Shown here: one piece after another, positions 1 through 10,999 of the stretch
Layout: each line of letters begins with the position of its first letter
Numbering within the stretch: the first letter of the stretch is position 1
NCBI RefSeq assembly: GCF_004210375.1
Contig: NC_134830.1
Span: forward strand, 45,823,094-45,887,093
DNA: 64,000 nucleotides
Reading direction: 5' to 3'
From: Tachypleus tridentatus
Taxonomy: Eukaryota; Arthropoda; Merostomata; Xiphosura; Limulidae
Position numbers and translations under genes: made by a program
The notes under the pieces: model-generated
What the model was told of the DNA's origin: nothing
The model's input: only the letters and a program-made list of their open reading frames with translations
Databases searched by the model: none

Positions 1-2440
1 AATTAAATTTCACCGCTACTGTATGTGTGTGTGGGGTAACAAGTTAAGTATTTACATGTAACATACGCACACTCAGACACACATATACATGTATAAATCA
101 TTTTAACACACGCACATACATCATATGTATAGAAATAGCATTGCATTCTCCAAAATGGCTGAGCATAATTATTTGAGGAACGGGTTGCTCCTTCTTGCTT
201 TCCATTTTTCCATATATATGTCATCCAAACACACAAAAATTGTAATTCGGTTATTGTAAAATTTTGAAAAAGTTGGTTTTGAAGAAATCCAATTAATTAG
301 GTATTATCTACTTTAACATGTTGTGACATACAAACCGTTGAAAATGGTCCTACCCTATTTAACATTATAATTACTGTGAACTTTGGATGTTCAGTGTAAT
401 TGTTTTCCTCGAATAAATAATAATTTCTTTCATTGACATTTACAATTAAAGACTCATCAAATCTGTATTATGATGAAGATCAAACTATATTAAATATAAT
501 ATTTTAGCTTCCTGCAGGCTTACTCAATTTTTCAATGTAAACATATCTACAAAAAATGTAATAAAGATTTTTTATGTACTCGGATAATTCTTGTCAAAAA
601 ACAATTAAAAAACAACATGTGTTGTTAATAAGTATTTTAATGTTTTATTATTGTTGTATTAGATGGTTTTAGTGAATAAACGTCATATATGATTAAACAT
701 GTTTTTATTAACACTGATCAGAACATTATATACAACAAAGAAACACAGACAATACTGCATTGAACTTGTTCAGAAAACAGTTAGTCTTCGAACACGACGA
801 TTGTTACTCAATATGGAAACACCGACTGACATTAATTTATGATACTATATTTTATTCTTAAATATTAATTATCTATGAGCCTATGACCAAGTCCGTCTTA
901 TGGAAGAGACACTTTGCATTTAAGTAAATATATTCATAATTCTGATATCATTTAATAGTGGTTTCGCAAGCTGATACAGTACATTTAATCTTTCGTCCAT
1001 GTCTGCAATTATCTTCAAAGCTATAATAACCTACCATTTTATAAGAACTTTTTCTTCAGTCAAACTGTTCCTTAAATGCAACATTATGTTTCGTGTTATA
1101 AAGCTTAGATTAGTTGACACGTAATATAAATATACAAGGTTGTTTACCGAAGAATAAAGGGAAGTTTTCTGTGGATTAAAATGCATTCTAAACAAAATTT
1201 AAATAATTACATTTTGTAATTAAGATTTCTATTTTACATTTATAATTTAATTTCTAACCCCCACACATGTGTTTTAGAAGCTTGTTTCATGTGAAAAAGT
1301 ACAGTGTTCAAATAGTATGATAAGTGTATTCTAGCGAGGACTTTTGATTAATGAAAATTATCTTGGATTTCATAGTAATTAGTTTATAGTTAGGTAAGAT
1401 GTATTCACGTCTTGTTTTGATCAAATTTTAAATATTCTTATTTCAATTTGTTTTTGATTGACCTAATATTTTTGTTCATAAATAAAAATGTGTTTTTTTA
1501 TGGTTCTATTAATTATGTTATTATTGTTTAAATTAGCATATATTACACATTTTCAATTACAATTTAAGTCACAAAAATATTAACATACCTATTTAACAGG
1601 ATAGTTATAATAGTATTTGACCAACATATATATATTAACGATATAAAAGAACGAATAAATAAACAAAAAAAAACGATTCATTTTGTTAAGTTTTCTTAAA
1701 ACTTTCATTGAATAGTAAGAACATTTTTATCATTAAAAAAACTATATTTTACGATTGTTATTACATCTCGAGATTATGAAATTCGATATGCAACATGTTG
1801 TCAAATTCTGCTGCAAGAAGAAACTATAATATATTTCCCTTTTTCTCTCTATGTTAATAGCAGTCATATTTTGGATGGTAGAGACGTGTAGTTATGATAA
1901 TTTAGTTTATAAAAGAATGTACTTCTTCAGCTTTCGTTATAGTTTTTTTTTAATTTAACCGCGAATTAAAACGATGAAAACAAATCGTATAACGTAATAT
2001 ATAATGTTTAAAATAATCACTCGAATTACGTTCACTAAACATTGCTTATTTGTCGTGGATGCCACAGCACTGATTTTAAAAACACTTTTAAATAACCAAC
2101 ACTAAATATATTAAACTTCAATTCGTCTAATTTCTCCAAGGAAACAGAAAAAGTGAAGGTTTTTGTTATTTTCTTGCTACAATACTGTGTACTGTATAAT
2201 TCCTATTTATGCTTATTTTCACTTTGAAAATTTGAGCATTTTTTGTCTGAGCAATATACACACAAATATGTATATACACATAATTTGTTTTCTATATAAA
2301 CCTCAAAATGCCTGAGCTTTAAGAATTTTTCGACAACACAGTGTAAGATTCTTACCAGTAAGTTACTGACTTATAAAAGAACAAACACAACCTTAATGTT
2401 TGAGTGTAGTCTCTGGATTCCATTCACCTTCTACTGCTAA
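1..2440. other. No gene seen
   Basis: AT-rich sequence downstream of the MpaB-like gene. Short purine and T runs only; no supportable ORF, RNA gene or recognised repeat. Confidence 0.6.
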
Positions 2441-2448
2441 ATATTTGC

Positions 2449-2757
2449 GGTTCATTCCATTTGCTAGTGTTTAGGCTGTTAACACTTAGTTCATTCCACT
2501 TACTAATGTTTAGGCTGTTAACACTTAGTTCATTCCACTTACTAGTGTTTAGGCTGTTGACATTCACTTCATTTCACTTGCTAGTGTTTAGGTTGTTAAC
2601 ACTTACTTCACTCCACTTGCTAGTGTTTAAGCAGTGAACACTTACTTCAAAACAGTTGCCAGTATTTAAGCTGTTGAGATTTACTTCATCCACTCGCCAG
2701 TGCTGAGGTTCTGCCATTTACTTCATTTCACTTGCTAGTGTTTAGGTTCTTGACATT
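2449..2757. repeat. Degenerate 39-bp tandem array, about 8 copies
   Basis: Repeats of CTAGTGTTTAGGCTGTTAAC plus a 19-bp remainder ending CATTCCACTTA, increasingly diverged toward the right. It lies just downstream of the MpaB-like gene's poly(A) signal. Confidence 0.85.
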
Positions 2758-2953
2758 TACATGGCACGTTTAGTATTTATTTCGATTTTATAATATTTCG
2801 TATTATTTTGTTTAACATCAATCCCACAAAGCTTCAAATAAAAAAGCCCGACTCGCCTCAAGGAAAACAAAATTGAACTAGATCACTTTACGTATGATCT
2901 CTAACATGATTAATAACATCCTTTCTTACAAGTCTGTTCAATAGTAATGTGTT

Positions 2954-2959
2954 TTTATT
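2954..2959 (-). terminator. Candidate poly(A) signal of the MpaB-like gene
   Basis: AATAAA on the minus strand, 117-122 nt past the TGA of the MpaB-like gene. It is the nearest canonical hexamer noticed downstream. Not experimentally supported. Confidence 0.5.
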
Positions 2960-3075
2960 AATCCGTCCACGATAAATAGCAGTGGAAGTGAACTGGGAAG
3001 GAAGACAGTTCTTTCCTTAAACAAGAAGCTGGAGAACTGGAAAGATAAACTCAACCCTAAATTGAGTCATCCGTC

Positions 3076-3985
3076 TCACAAGATTGGCTTCTTATGGGCA
3101 TCACTGCTTTCAGTATCTACTCGTTCTAGTTTTTTTTCTAAGTAACCTTGCCATTTTACCGTCCGCCAATAAGCAACTTTGATCAGTGTGTTAAAAAATA
3201 CTCTAAACACAAAGAATTTAAGCAGTATTTCAAAGGCAACATACATCAGCCAATAGCAAATTGACATGTAATAAGTGGTCTTCTTCTTGAATGATATATC
3301 CAGCAAACGACACCAAAACTTCATCATGGCAGTCCAGTTCAGAAAAGGCACGACCACGCTCATGGCCTGAATGATGTCTTTACTCATCTGGACGGATTCC
3401 GGCAATGGTGACTTAATTGTCGGTTTCCAAACAGCGTTCATGATTTCTCGACAAATAGCTTCTGTTTCTTTCAGACTTCCATCACAGATGTTGAACCGGT
3501 CGTCAAGTCCCAGCTGATAACCCACCCCTCTCCAGAAGTGTATAAGGCTCTCCAACTCTTCCCGTGAACAGTGAATCCCCAAAGATTGAGGAAATAACAC
3601 AATAAGTCCGATGAAAGAGAACTGTGTTAGAGCCATATCGTACTGAGACATAACAACTCCTCCTTGGCATGGACAGGTTATCTGGGTTTTAAAGTCTTTT
3701 TGAATGTTCGGATGTGAGTCGAATGATGATATAGGCCTACTTTTGTCGTTCAATCTATCGGCGACGTTTTTATGCATTCGTCGAGTAATTGTTATTGACT
3801 CATAAGCTGCATCTTCTGAATTCCAAATATCACCTTCGTACCACTTGCGGACGTGACGCATGGTACTCACGTAACGACGAAATATCCGCACTAGATTCGA
3901 AGAGTTACCCGTATAAAGCAATGGATTAAGCATGTTAGGAATGAAGACCAGAAATAAGAGTCCCGATAAATGGGCAAAGAATATG
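3076..3985 (-). CDS. MpaB/DUF2236 oxygenase-like protein, exon 2 (last coding exon)
   Basis: This exon encodes residues 55-357 of a 357-residue protein and ends at a TGA at 3078-3076. It begins after a good acceptor (TTTCTTTCTTCTACAG, G at 3986). The first base completes the serine codon started by exon 1, so the frame runs unbroken from 7016. Family hallmarks are visible: RRMH at 123-126, SQYDMALTQFSFIGL at 168-182, and FWRGVGYQLGLDDRFN at 205-220. These match the ER-bound oxygenase MpaB/MpaB' / rubber oxygenase catalytic family (PF09995, DUF2236), whose characterised members are haem or metal oxygenases. The histidine of RRMH is a candidate metal ligand by analogy only. Hydrophobic stretches at about 56-71 and 295-325 suggest membrane association, as for ER-bound MpaB. 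The arthropod substrate is unknown. Family call is firm; biochemical role is inference. Confidence 0.88.
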
Positions 3986-4121
3986 CTGTAGAAGAAAGAA
4001 AACGAAATATAAGTACATGAGAAGTTCAGTTAATTATTATATGACATGAAAGTGAGATCTTACAATAAACAAGAATTTGAGTGTAGTAGTGGATATTTTA
4101 ATAAGAAGTTTAATTTCTCTG

Positions 4122-4240
4122 TTTATTTGTAGTTAAACACAAAGCTATAGAATAGGTTATCTGTGCTTTGTCCACCATCGATAGCGAAACCCGGTTTCTA
4201 GTGTGGTAGGTCTACAGATATGTCGCTGTGCCACTAGGGA
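4122..4240 (-). repeat. tRNA-Val-like SINE, family A
   Basis: Minus strand. Family A plus-strand consensus starts CCCTAGTGGCACAGCGGTAT and includes CTTACAA at the anticodon loop (TAC, Val) and GGGTTTCGATACCC as B box. It ends TTTGTGCTTAA. Confidence 0.85.
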
Positions 4241-5203
4241 ACAACATATATAAATACAGATAGTACTTTCTCATAGTTCGTAACAGAATATTTCTGTCAA
4301 AAAGTTTCCTAGATCTTCATGTTGCACTGTTAAATTTTCTTTGTTTGTTATTGTTAGTAGGCACATTTTAAGAACACATATCTCCAAAAGAAATGTTGCA
4401 ATAACCACTGCTCTAAGAAATTACTATGAGAACACTACAAAGCTTTGAGATATATATATTTTAAAAATGCATAGACATAAATAGGCATAACAGGTACTTT
4501 ATCACTATTCTGTAATTTTCATTAAATTCGAATTGTAAAGAAAGGTAAGAATAATAGTAGTGATGGCATTCTTGACATACTTAACTACTTTCTGTGTCAC
4601 TATGAGACCCAGTGTCTACAATTAGCTACATTAAAGTCAATCAATACTAAAAAAGGTTCATCTCTAGGGCGCTTTTGAACTTTGGTATGCAGACATATCA
4701 TACATTTTCTATCTTCTTATTATAACATGGACATTTTAAAAAGTATTTTATTTATTTTACATCTACGCACCTTTTGCATAACATGTGGTTCAGAAAATTA
4801 TTAATTTGATTTTGTTCTAGCTGCCTTTGTTCATGTGTTATTCTGTAGAGGTTACACCTGTTTTGTCCATGAGAGGAATTGCTATAACGTTGTACGTTGC
4901 GCAAGAACGTGGACAAAATATAGCTTTTCACTGGTAGATCAGATGATATCCTGAACTTACCCTAACGTTGAATGATAATTATTCATTCACGTTATTAACA
5001 CTGGTCGCCACAGGTAAATTTGATGTTTCTTGTGAAGTAAGAAATATCAGATTTAAACAATTTACAATTGATCTCAACTGCTAGTTGATGGGAAGACATC
5101 TTGAGAAAAGAATATCTATTGATGAATTTACAATTCTAGCGAAATGCAGAAGTTTAGTATCAAATGGAAGTATGCGCAACGTGTCCAGTCTCTTCCTTTC
5201 TGA

Positions 5204-5487
5204 GCCCGGCATGGCCAAGCGCGTAAGGCGTGCGACTCGTAATCCGAGGGTCGCGGGTTCGCGCCCGCGTCGCGCTAAACATGCTCGCCCTCCCAGCCGT
5301 GGGGGTGTATAATGTGACGGTCAATCCCACTATTCGTTGGTAAAAGAGTAGCCCAAGAGTTGGCGGTGGGTGGTGATGATTAGCTGCCTTCCCTCTAGTC
5401 TTACACTGATAAATTAGGGACGGCTAGCACAGATAGCCCTCGAGTAGCTTTGTGCGAAATTCCAAAACAAACAAACAAACAAACAAA
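5204..5487 (+). repeat. tRNA-Thr-like SINE, full length
   Basis: Head GCCCGGCATGGCCAAGCG with A- and B-box-like tRNA sequence (anticodon position reads CGT, Thr). A body follows containing AGAGTAGCCCAAGAGTTGGC, and the tail is (AAAC)n. Pol III derived; used here to define the family. Confidence 0.95.
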
Positions 5488-5927
5488 CTCTCCTTTCTTA
5501 GTTTAAAACTCAGTTAGTTTAGTTAAATTCGTTATCATTTCGAAATTTACCCCCTCTATTTCCTCGTTATAAAAAAATGTATCTACTACTTTTTACAAAA
5601 ATCAGTTTAACCCGAGCATTGTTTTACGTAAACAAACACCTAAGCAACCCTTTATGTCATATTCACTCTAATATACAAACACACTGTAATATATTCAAAT
5701 GACATTGAAGTTTCATCTCTAGTTATTTACTACTTCTTGTTTCGGAAATTTGAAAAAAAAATCAGTCGTAATATACCTAGACCTGTCAACCTGTGGATGG
5801 TACCAGTGTGTAAGATTGTTAAGGTCAGTTGTTCCGTCTCAGCGAAATTACCACATTTCTGTATTTTTTAAGTAAAACATAAAACTTAAATGTACCAAGT
5901 GCCTGGGATATTTATTCAAGATAATGT

Positions 5928-6043
5928 TATTTGTTATTAAGCACAAAGCTACACAAAAAGCTCTTTGTACTCTGCCCGTCACGGGTATGAAAACCAGATT
6001 TCTAACGGCATAAGTCCGTAGACATACCGCTATGCCACTAGAG
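5928..6043 (-). repeat. tRNA-Val-like SINE, family A
   Basis: Near full length, minus strand, in the intron of the MpaB-like gene. Confidence 0.9.
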
Positions 6044-6159
6044 TATTTTATTGAAATGCATATGCATGAATGTGAACTACTTCAACAAGCAAAGACATAA
6101 GTTGGGAATTGTGATTTCTTATGAGTCGTGTTATACTACATGGTAGTAGTGTTTCATTG

Positions 6160-6480
6160 GTGTATTTTATCTAGTTGTCTGCTACTGTTGTATTTCACTG
6201 TAACAGTCTACCATTATTGTATTTTATTGTTTTTCACTGTAGCTGTTATCTTTTTTGTAGTTCTCTGTAACAGTATTTCATTGTAGTTCTCTGCATTATT
6301 GTATTTCACTGTAGTTGCCTACCATTGTTGTATTTCACTGTAGTTACCTGCCATTGTTGTATTTCACTGTAGTTGCCCACCATTGTTGTATTTCACTGTA
6401 GTTGTTTACCATTGTTGTGTTTCACTACAGCTATCTATCATTGTCGTATTTCAATGTAGCCATCTTTCACTGTTAAATTT
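6160..6480. repeat. Degenerate 29-bp tandem array
   Basis: Units of about 29 bp built on TTGTATTTCACTGTAGTTGC with CTACCATTG. Copies are most regular at 6300-6440. It lies in the intron of the MpaB-like gene. Confidence 0.85.
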
Positions 6481-6852
6481 CAAAATGTTAAATTTACGTA
6501 ATTATTAAAACTGCAGGGATTATAGAATTGTGTTTAGGAACTATTATAATGTGTTTTGTAATTTTTATTCCGAGTTAACAAGAATAATTATTTGCTTAAC
6601 ACTCGGACTGTGAGTCAGAGAGACATTTGTCTGGTGAGTCGATTTCCAAATTTAATTAAAAGATGAATGTCTCATCGACTCACAAACTAGACGTCAATTG
6701 ACAGGCAAATCGAATAAAGACAATATTATCCTTCTTATATTCTGTATAATAATGTATGTTCATAATAACTTAGTGAATGTCTTAGATGCTTTTTCATACG
6801 AAAACATTTGGGTTTTATTATTTCAGAATTAGCTCGTTTCATTCGTACTCAC

Positions 6853-7016
6853 CTGAAGAAATATCGTTGGAATACTTCCTTAGCCTGATGAAATCTATCT
6901 TTATCCAACCACGACGGTGGGAGAGAAGAGGAGTTTTCATTATCTCCATGCAACTCAGTTCCTTGTCGCAGGTCCTCCATTCGCTTCATGGCTTCAGCTT
7001 TTGCTGAGGACCCCAT
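6853..7016 (-). CDS. MpaB/DUF2236 oxygenase-like protein, first coding exon
   Basis: Encodes residues 1-54 plus two bases of codon 55. The ATG lies at 7016-7014 and is preceded in frame by TGA and TAG, so it is the start. The peptide has a charged N-terminus followed by LPPSWLDKDRFHQAKEVFQR, a pattern typical just before the first hydrophobic segment in arthropod DUF2236 proteins. The exon ends in a consensus donor CAG|GTGAGT at 6853/6852. Joined to 3985-3076 it gives an uninterrupted 1074-nt coding sequence. A leader acceptor (TTTACAG, G at 7041) suggests at least one upstream untranslated exon. The intron is 2867 bp and contains two SINEs and a 29-bp tandem array. Confidence 0.85.
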
Positions 7017-7099
7017 GCCCACTCAACCGGGCGACTACAGCTGTAAATTAATTAAACTTGCAAAGGATACATTCGAAAAATTCCTTTTTTCTTTGTGTA

Positions 7100-9070
7100 T
7101 GTGTGAATTATAGTGACCAAAGCGCTTTCTAAAACAGTTAGTGTAAGCTAAATAAATATATAAATATACTATTCTTACTGATTACCATAAGTACAATATA
7201 AGAACAAAATCTCAAATTTTGCGAACAAAAACAAACACATGTTGGTGTAATTATAATTTCGAATAGAAACATCCTTCTTCGTGCAACTATAGTTACAATA
7301 ATAAAATATTTCACTCAGCGGTTAAATAGGAATTGTTAGAACTTTAAGGCTTGTAGTTTAACACAACAGATAATCTATTGTACATTTAATGGACGTTCTG
7401 AAAAAAAAAAAACAGTATTTCTTGTCTTTGTCTCTAGCCGTAACGTAATACAATTTTGTTTTCAAAGAAAATATTTGTGATCAAAATAATGAGTTAGAAA
7501 TCTAAACTGAACCAGTTTAGACCAATTTGTTTCTGAAATATTTTGAGAAACAGTATTTGATTAATAATTGTCTACATTTAAGGTACTTTATGACATGGAA
7601 CATAGAAGTTAACGTGAACTTTATTTATTACTACGACTATATTATCTATTTATTTGTATTTATATACACATATATAAAAAATAATTTTGTCGCTCTGCCA
7701 ATTGCACTGTTGGACATTCGATTTTTTAGCGTTAAAGGCCACGAGATTTACACATACAGTACACGTATATAGTACGCACACAATTACACACACACAGTAT
7801 ACATATACAGTACACATACACAAATAGTACACATGTACAATACACACATACAGTACACGCACATAGTACTGTTTATCAGTATAATAAAAGGCTATTGACT
7901 TTATTTTCGTCCAGAACAACTAGAAAAGATACAAATCTCCAAAACTGGTCTAACTCAGTTACATGGTTTAATTTAAGTATCAACCGCATTTCTCAGCATC
8001 TAAGATAGCGCTCCAAGAAGTGTATTTTACTGTACCATTAACTCTTTGTTTGTTGCTTTAAACCTAATACCATCAGGACGACCTCTAACATCTTAAAAAA
8101 AAACATTATTTAAATTCCTACTAAATTAACTGGGATAGAACCATGAATGCCTTTGTTAAAACGTTCTTCAAAGACGTCATAATCTATGAGTGCGTCTGTA
8201 TCACAACAGACAAATATTAGCTAGAACTGTATGTAGAGCAGTCATGTGATTTACACAACCTACTTACATCGTACGAAGTCAAATCTGGTTTTTATAGTCC
8301 AGTTTAATTTTATCAAGAAATGCTCAAACACTAGAAATGAAAAGAAACTTTTTGTATCATGGTACAAACAGGTATAAAAGTATGTTCTCAACAATATGGA
8401 CATACTAAGACACCAAAGTCAAAGACATGGTAACGCAACGTATATTTGGAAACAATAAACTGCTCTAAGTATGAGCAAGTATACTGCAAAATATTGTAAT
8501 AAGCCCATATTTTGTAATCATTAACGTGATGTGAGAAAACACCACCAGCTGCTGTAGTGATTGGTGAATTCACTGTCTTGAAAGAATAAAAAATAATGGT
8601 CTGCTTTTCGAAAACATTTCCATTCTAGAGATGAAATTATGGTGATCATATCGTCCTTAGCATGGTCAGTTGCTAAAAAAATATTACCGAAATCTAGTTC
8701 TTAATAAGTTATCATGTACCTATTAAGAACTTGCACAAAACCATAGCATAACGTTCAGGTAAAAAGCACTTAAACAGTAAGGATTCAGACAACAATTTAA
8801 AATATTTGCTTTTGACTGCTAAAGCTGTACATATTTAAAACTTCCCAAAAGAAATACTTATGTTATGCTTACAAAAAAAATAAAATTTGTTTAAAACGGT
8901 ACGTTAGTAATTCTTATAAATTATTGTGCTCTTGCTAGCCTATAACAAAAACGGCTTGGTATATTGTACCCTAACATTTCGTTAGGTACTGTGAGGAACA
9001 TAGGAGTATTGAAAAATCCATCTGTTTCTTCCATACTTTATGTAAGCTACAAAACCTCATAACTTTAGTG
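7100..9070. other. No gene seen; microsatellite only
   Basis: Upstream side of the MpaB-like gene. Apart from the CA-rich microsatellite I see nothing with coding or structural support. Confidence 0.5.
7745..7868. repeat. Compound CA/TACA-rich microsatellite
   Basis: Irregular runs of ACACATACAGTACACGTATA-type sequence. The overlapping minus-strand ORF here is simply the repeat. Confidence 0.85.
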
Positions 9071-9183
9071 TTTGTGTTTTCTTATAGCAAAGCCACATCG
9101 GACTATCTTCTGAGTCCACCAAGGGAAATCGAACCCCTGATTTTAGCGTTGTAATTTCGTGGACTTACGGCTGTACTAGCGGG
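9071..9183 (-). repeat. tRNA-Val-like SINE, family B
   Basis: Minus strand. Family B resembles A in its tRNA-like head (anticodon loop TTTACAA, B box GGGGTTCGATTCCCC), but its body ends GATGTGGCTTTGCTATAAGA. Confidence 0.85.
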
Positions 9184-9303
9184 AAAATAATTTTAGTGTA
9201 ATCTATGTTATCAATATACTTTGGAGTCAGTGAAACAGGAATTACTAGCCAATAACAGATGAACATTAGATGACTGTAACATGTAGATTTTGGTTTGATC
9301 TAT

Positions 9304-9560
9304 TTTGAATTTCGTGCAAAGCTACTCGAAGGCTATCTGCGTTAGCCGTCCATAATTTAGCAGTGTAAGACTAGAGGGAAGGCAGTTAGTCACCACTACA
9401 AACCGCCAACTCTTGGGCTACTCTTTTACCAACGAATATTGGGATTGACATTATAACGTTCCCATGGCTGAAAGGGCGAGCATGTTTAGTGTGACAAGGA
9501 TTCGAACCATTAACTCTCGTATTACAAGTCGAGTGCCTTATCTACCTAGCCATGCCGGGC
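9304..9560 (-). repeat. tRNA-Thr-like SINE
   Basis: Near full length, minus strand; head ends CATGCCGGGC at 9560. Confidence 0.95.
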
Positions 9561-10396
9561 ATAAGATGAAGAACACTCATGATTTGTAAGTTACATAACT
9601 GGTGTCTTCAGAGATCCAATCCCTATATTGTATGTGAAATGAAGAAGTAAAAAATATCATAACACACAATATAAAATTTTATTATACACATTTGTAAACA
9701 ATTATTTTAAAAGACACGAAGGTTTATTTAAAGCGATGTCTTATACGTATATATTTTGTTTGAAATGGCTGCTTTTCCATTGGTAAACTTTTATGCGCGT
9801 TTAGTGGATGTTATGTCTTAGTTTGTGCGTATATTTGCCTATTGCTGTGCATTATATATAAAGAATTTAGTTACACAGAAACTCTAAATGCTTAGTATAT
9901 TCTCAGACAAATCTCCATGAGAATCTACAGCTGCAGTTTAACATTTTTTCATCTCGAACTAATGCGATCAAATAGACAATAGCTATATTAAATCATCATG
10001 AACCGTATCAGTTAACTGCTAGCTATGTTTATTGTCATTAAAATGTATAAAATTTAGTTACCATACCGAGTAATCCTTTGTCTATAGTCAAAAATAAAAA
10101 GACAGCAAACAAGATGAATAAAAAATTTGAATTTTAAAAATCTGCAAGTAGCGATCGTAAAAAAAGAAGGAAACAAGACTGGAGATACGGCAGTATTATT
10201 TATACGAACTACAAATCCCTATTTTAAGTCCACCAAATGTAAGTTTAGTAACAGGCATGAAGCCAAAATATAAATTTGTAGTTTGAGTGAATAATTTCTA
10301 GAGGCTTGTTTTCTCACTTTTAATTTTTACGATCTGTACTTGCAGGTTTCTTTTTTTTTAAATTTCATACTAATAATTTATATCCTCTGTTTCTTT

Positions 10397-10508
10397 CCCC
10401 TAGTGGTACAGCGGAATGTCTGCGAACTTATACTGCTAGAAACTTGATTTCGATACCCACGGTGGGCAGAGCACAGATAGTCCTTAGTATAACTTTGTGC
10501 TTAAAGGT
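10397..10508 (+). repeat. tRNA-Val-like SINE, family A
   Basis: Plus strand, CCCCTAGTGGTACAGCGGAA to TTTGTGCTTAAA; about 240 bp before the P2X7-like exon. Confidence 0.9.
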
Positions 10509-10696
10509 AAATTTTACAGAAAAAAGAAAACTTTGCAGTCAAAAGAACTACTCATACTGATTAATTTTGCAGGTTCACATTTTTTATAAAAAATATGTGT
10601 TAATAAATGAAACATAGAACTTGGTGCAGAAAGAGCCCTTTCCGAGGGGCAATCCGAACGTTTTAGTTTTTACGTTTGCCGCTAGGAAAAGTACTG

Positions 10697-10704
10697 TGAC
10701 GTAA
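10697..10704 (+). promoter_or_regulatory. CRE-like site upstream of the P2X7-like exon
   Basis: TGACGTAA, a CREB/ATF-type element, ends 48 bp before the ATG at 10753. It lies within a locally GC-richer segment (about 10630-10750) that could be the proximal promoter or 5' UTR. No TATA box is evident. Confidence 0.35.
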
Positions 10705-10752
10705 TAGTTGCCAAACAAACCGCCAACGCCAGCTCGTTGAATGTAAATAAAC

Positions 10753-10994
10753 ATGGCCAGTGCATACGGAGAAACAGAGGCGGAGTCTGTTTTGACTTTG
10801 TGTTCTGAACAGTGTCGAGTAGCCCCATATCAATTCGAACCTACTCTGAACGAACCTAGAACAGTTACTTTTGACACAGATCTGACAAGTTCTAGTGATG
10901 AGCACAGTTCCACGAGTGAGAGTAGTGGAACTGTGAGTGATACTGATAGCACCCAAGCCGGTTGCGAGTCAGTCATACCTCCAGTGGAAGAATG
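10753..10994 (+). CDS. First coding exon, P2X7-C-terminus-like cysteine-domain protein (partial)
   Basis: From ATG 10753 the frame encodes 80 residues plus two bases and meets a donor TG|GTAAGC at 10994/10995. Read through, it ends W-stop after 81 residues. The pattern is VAPYQFEP (23-30), then a Ser/Asp/Glu-rich stretch, then PPVEEW. This resembles the N-terminus of invertebrate proteins annotated as P2X purinoceptor 7-like, which lack the channel and carry only the C-terminal Cys-rich (BEPR/ZBD-type) domain; there W is followed by a C-x-C-G-x-C motif. I did not find the following exon in this window. Local GC content is higher than the flanks, which supports a real exon. Family assignment is tentative. 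Confidence 0.5.
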
Positions 10995-10999
10995 GTAAG

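Larger units (their letters stand above)
3986..6852 (-). other. Intron of the MpaB-like gene
   Basis: Bounded by donor GTGAGT (6852) and acceptor CTACAG (3986), phase 2. It contains a tRNA-Val-like SINE (about 4122-4240), a full tRNA-Thr-like SINE on the plus strand (5204-5487), a second Val-like SINE (about 5928-6043) and a degenerate 29-bp tandem array (about 6160-6480). I see no further coding exon in it. Confidence 0.8.

Noticed and set aside
5204-5290. Functional tRNA gene
   Set aside because: The tRNA-like heads are followed by the same SINE body and tail at every locus, and their stems are mismatched.
7650-7919. Minus-strand ORF of about 89 codons
   Set aside because: It is the translation of a CA/TACA microsatellite.
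10663-10956. 97-codon minus-strand ORF opposite the P2X7-like exon
   Set aside because: Antisense shadow without family features; the plus-strand reading has a motif pattern and a good donor.
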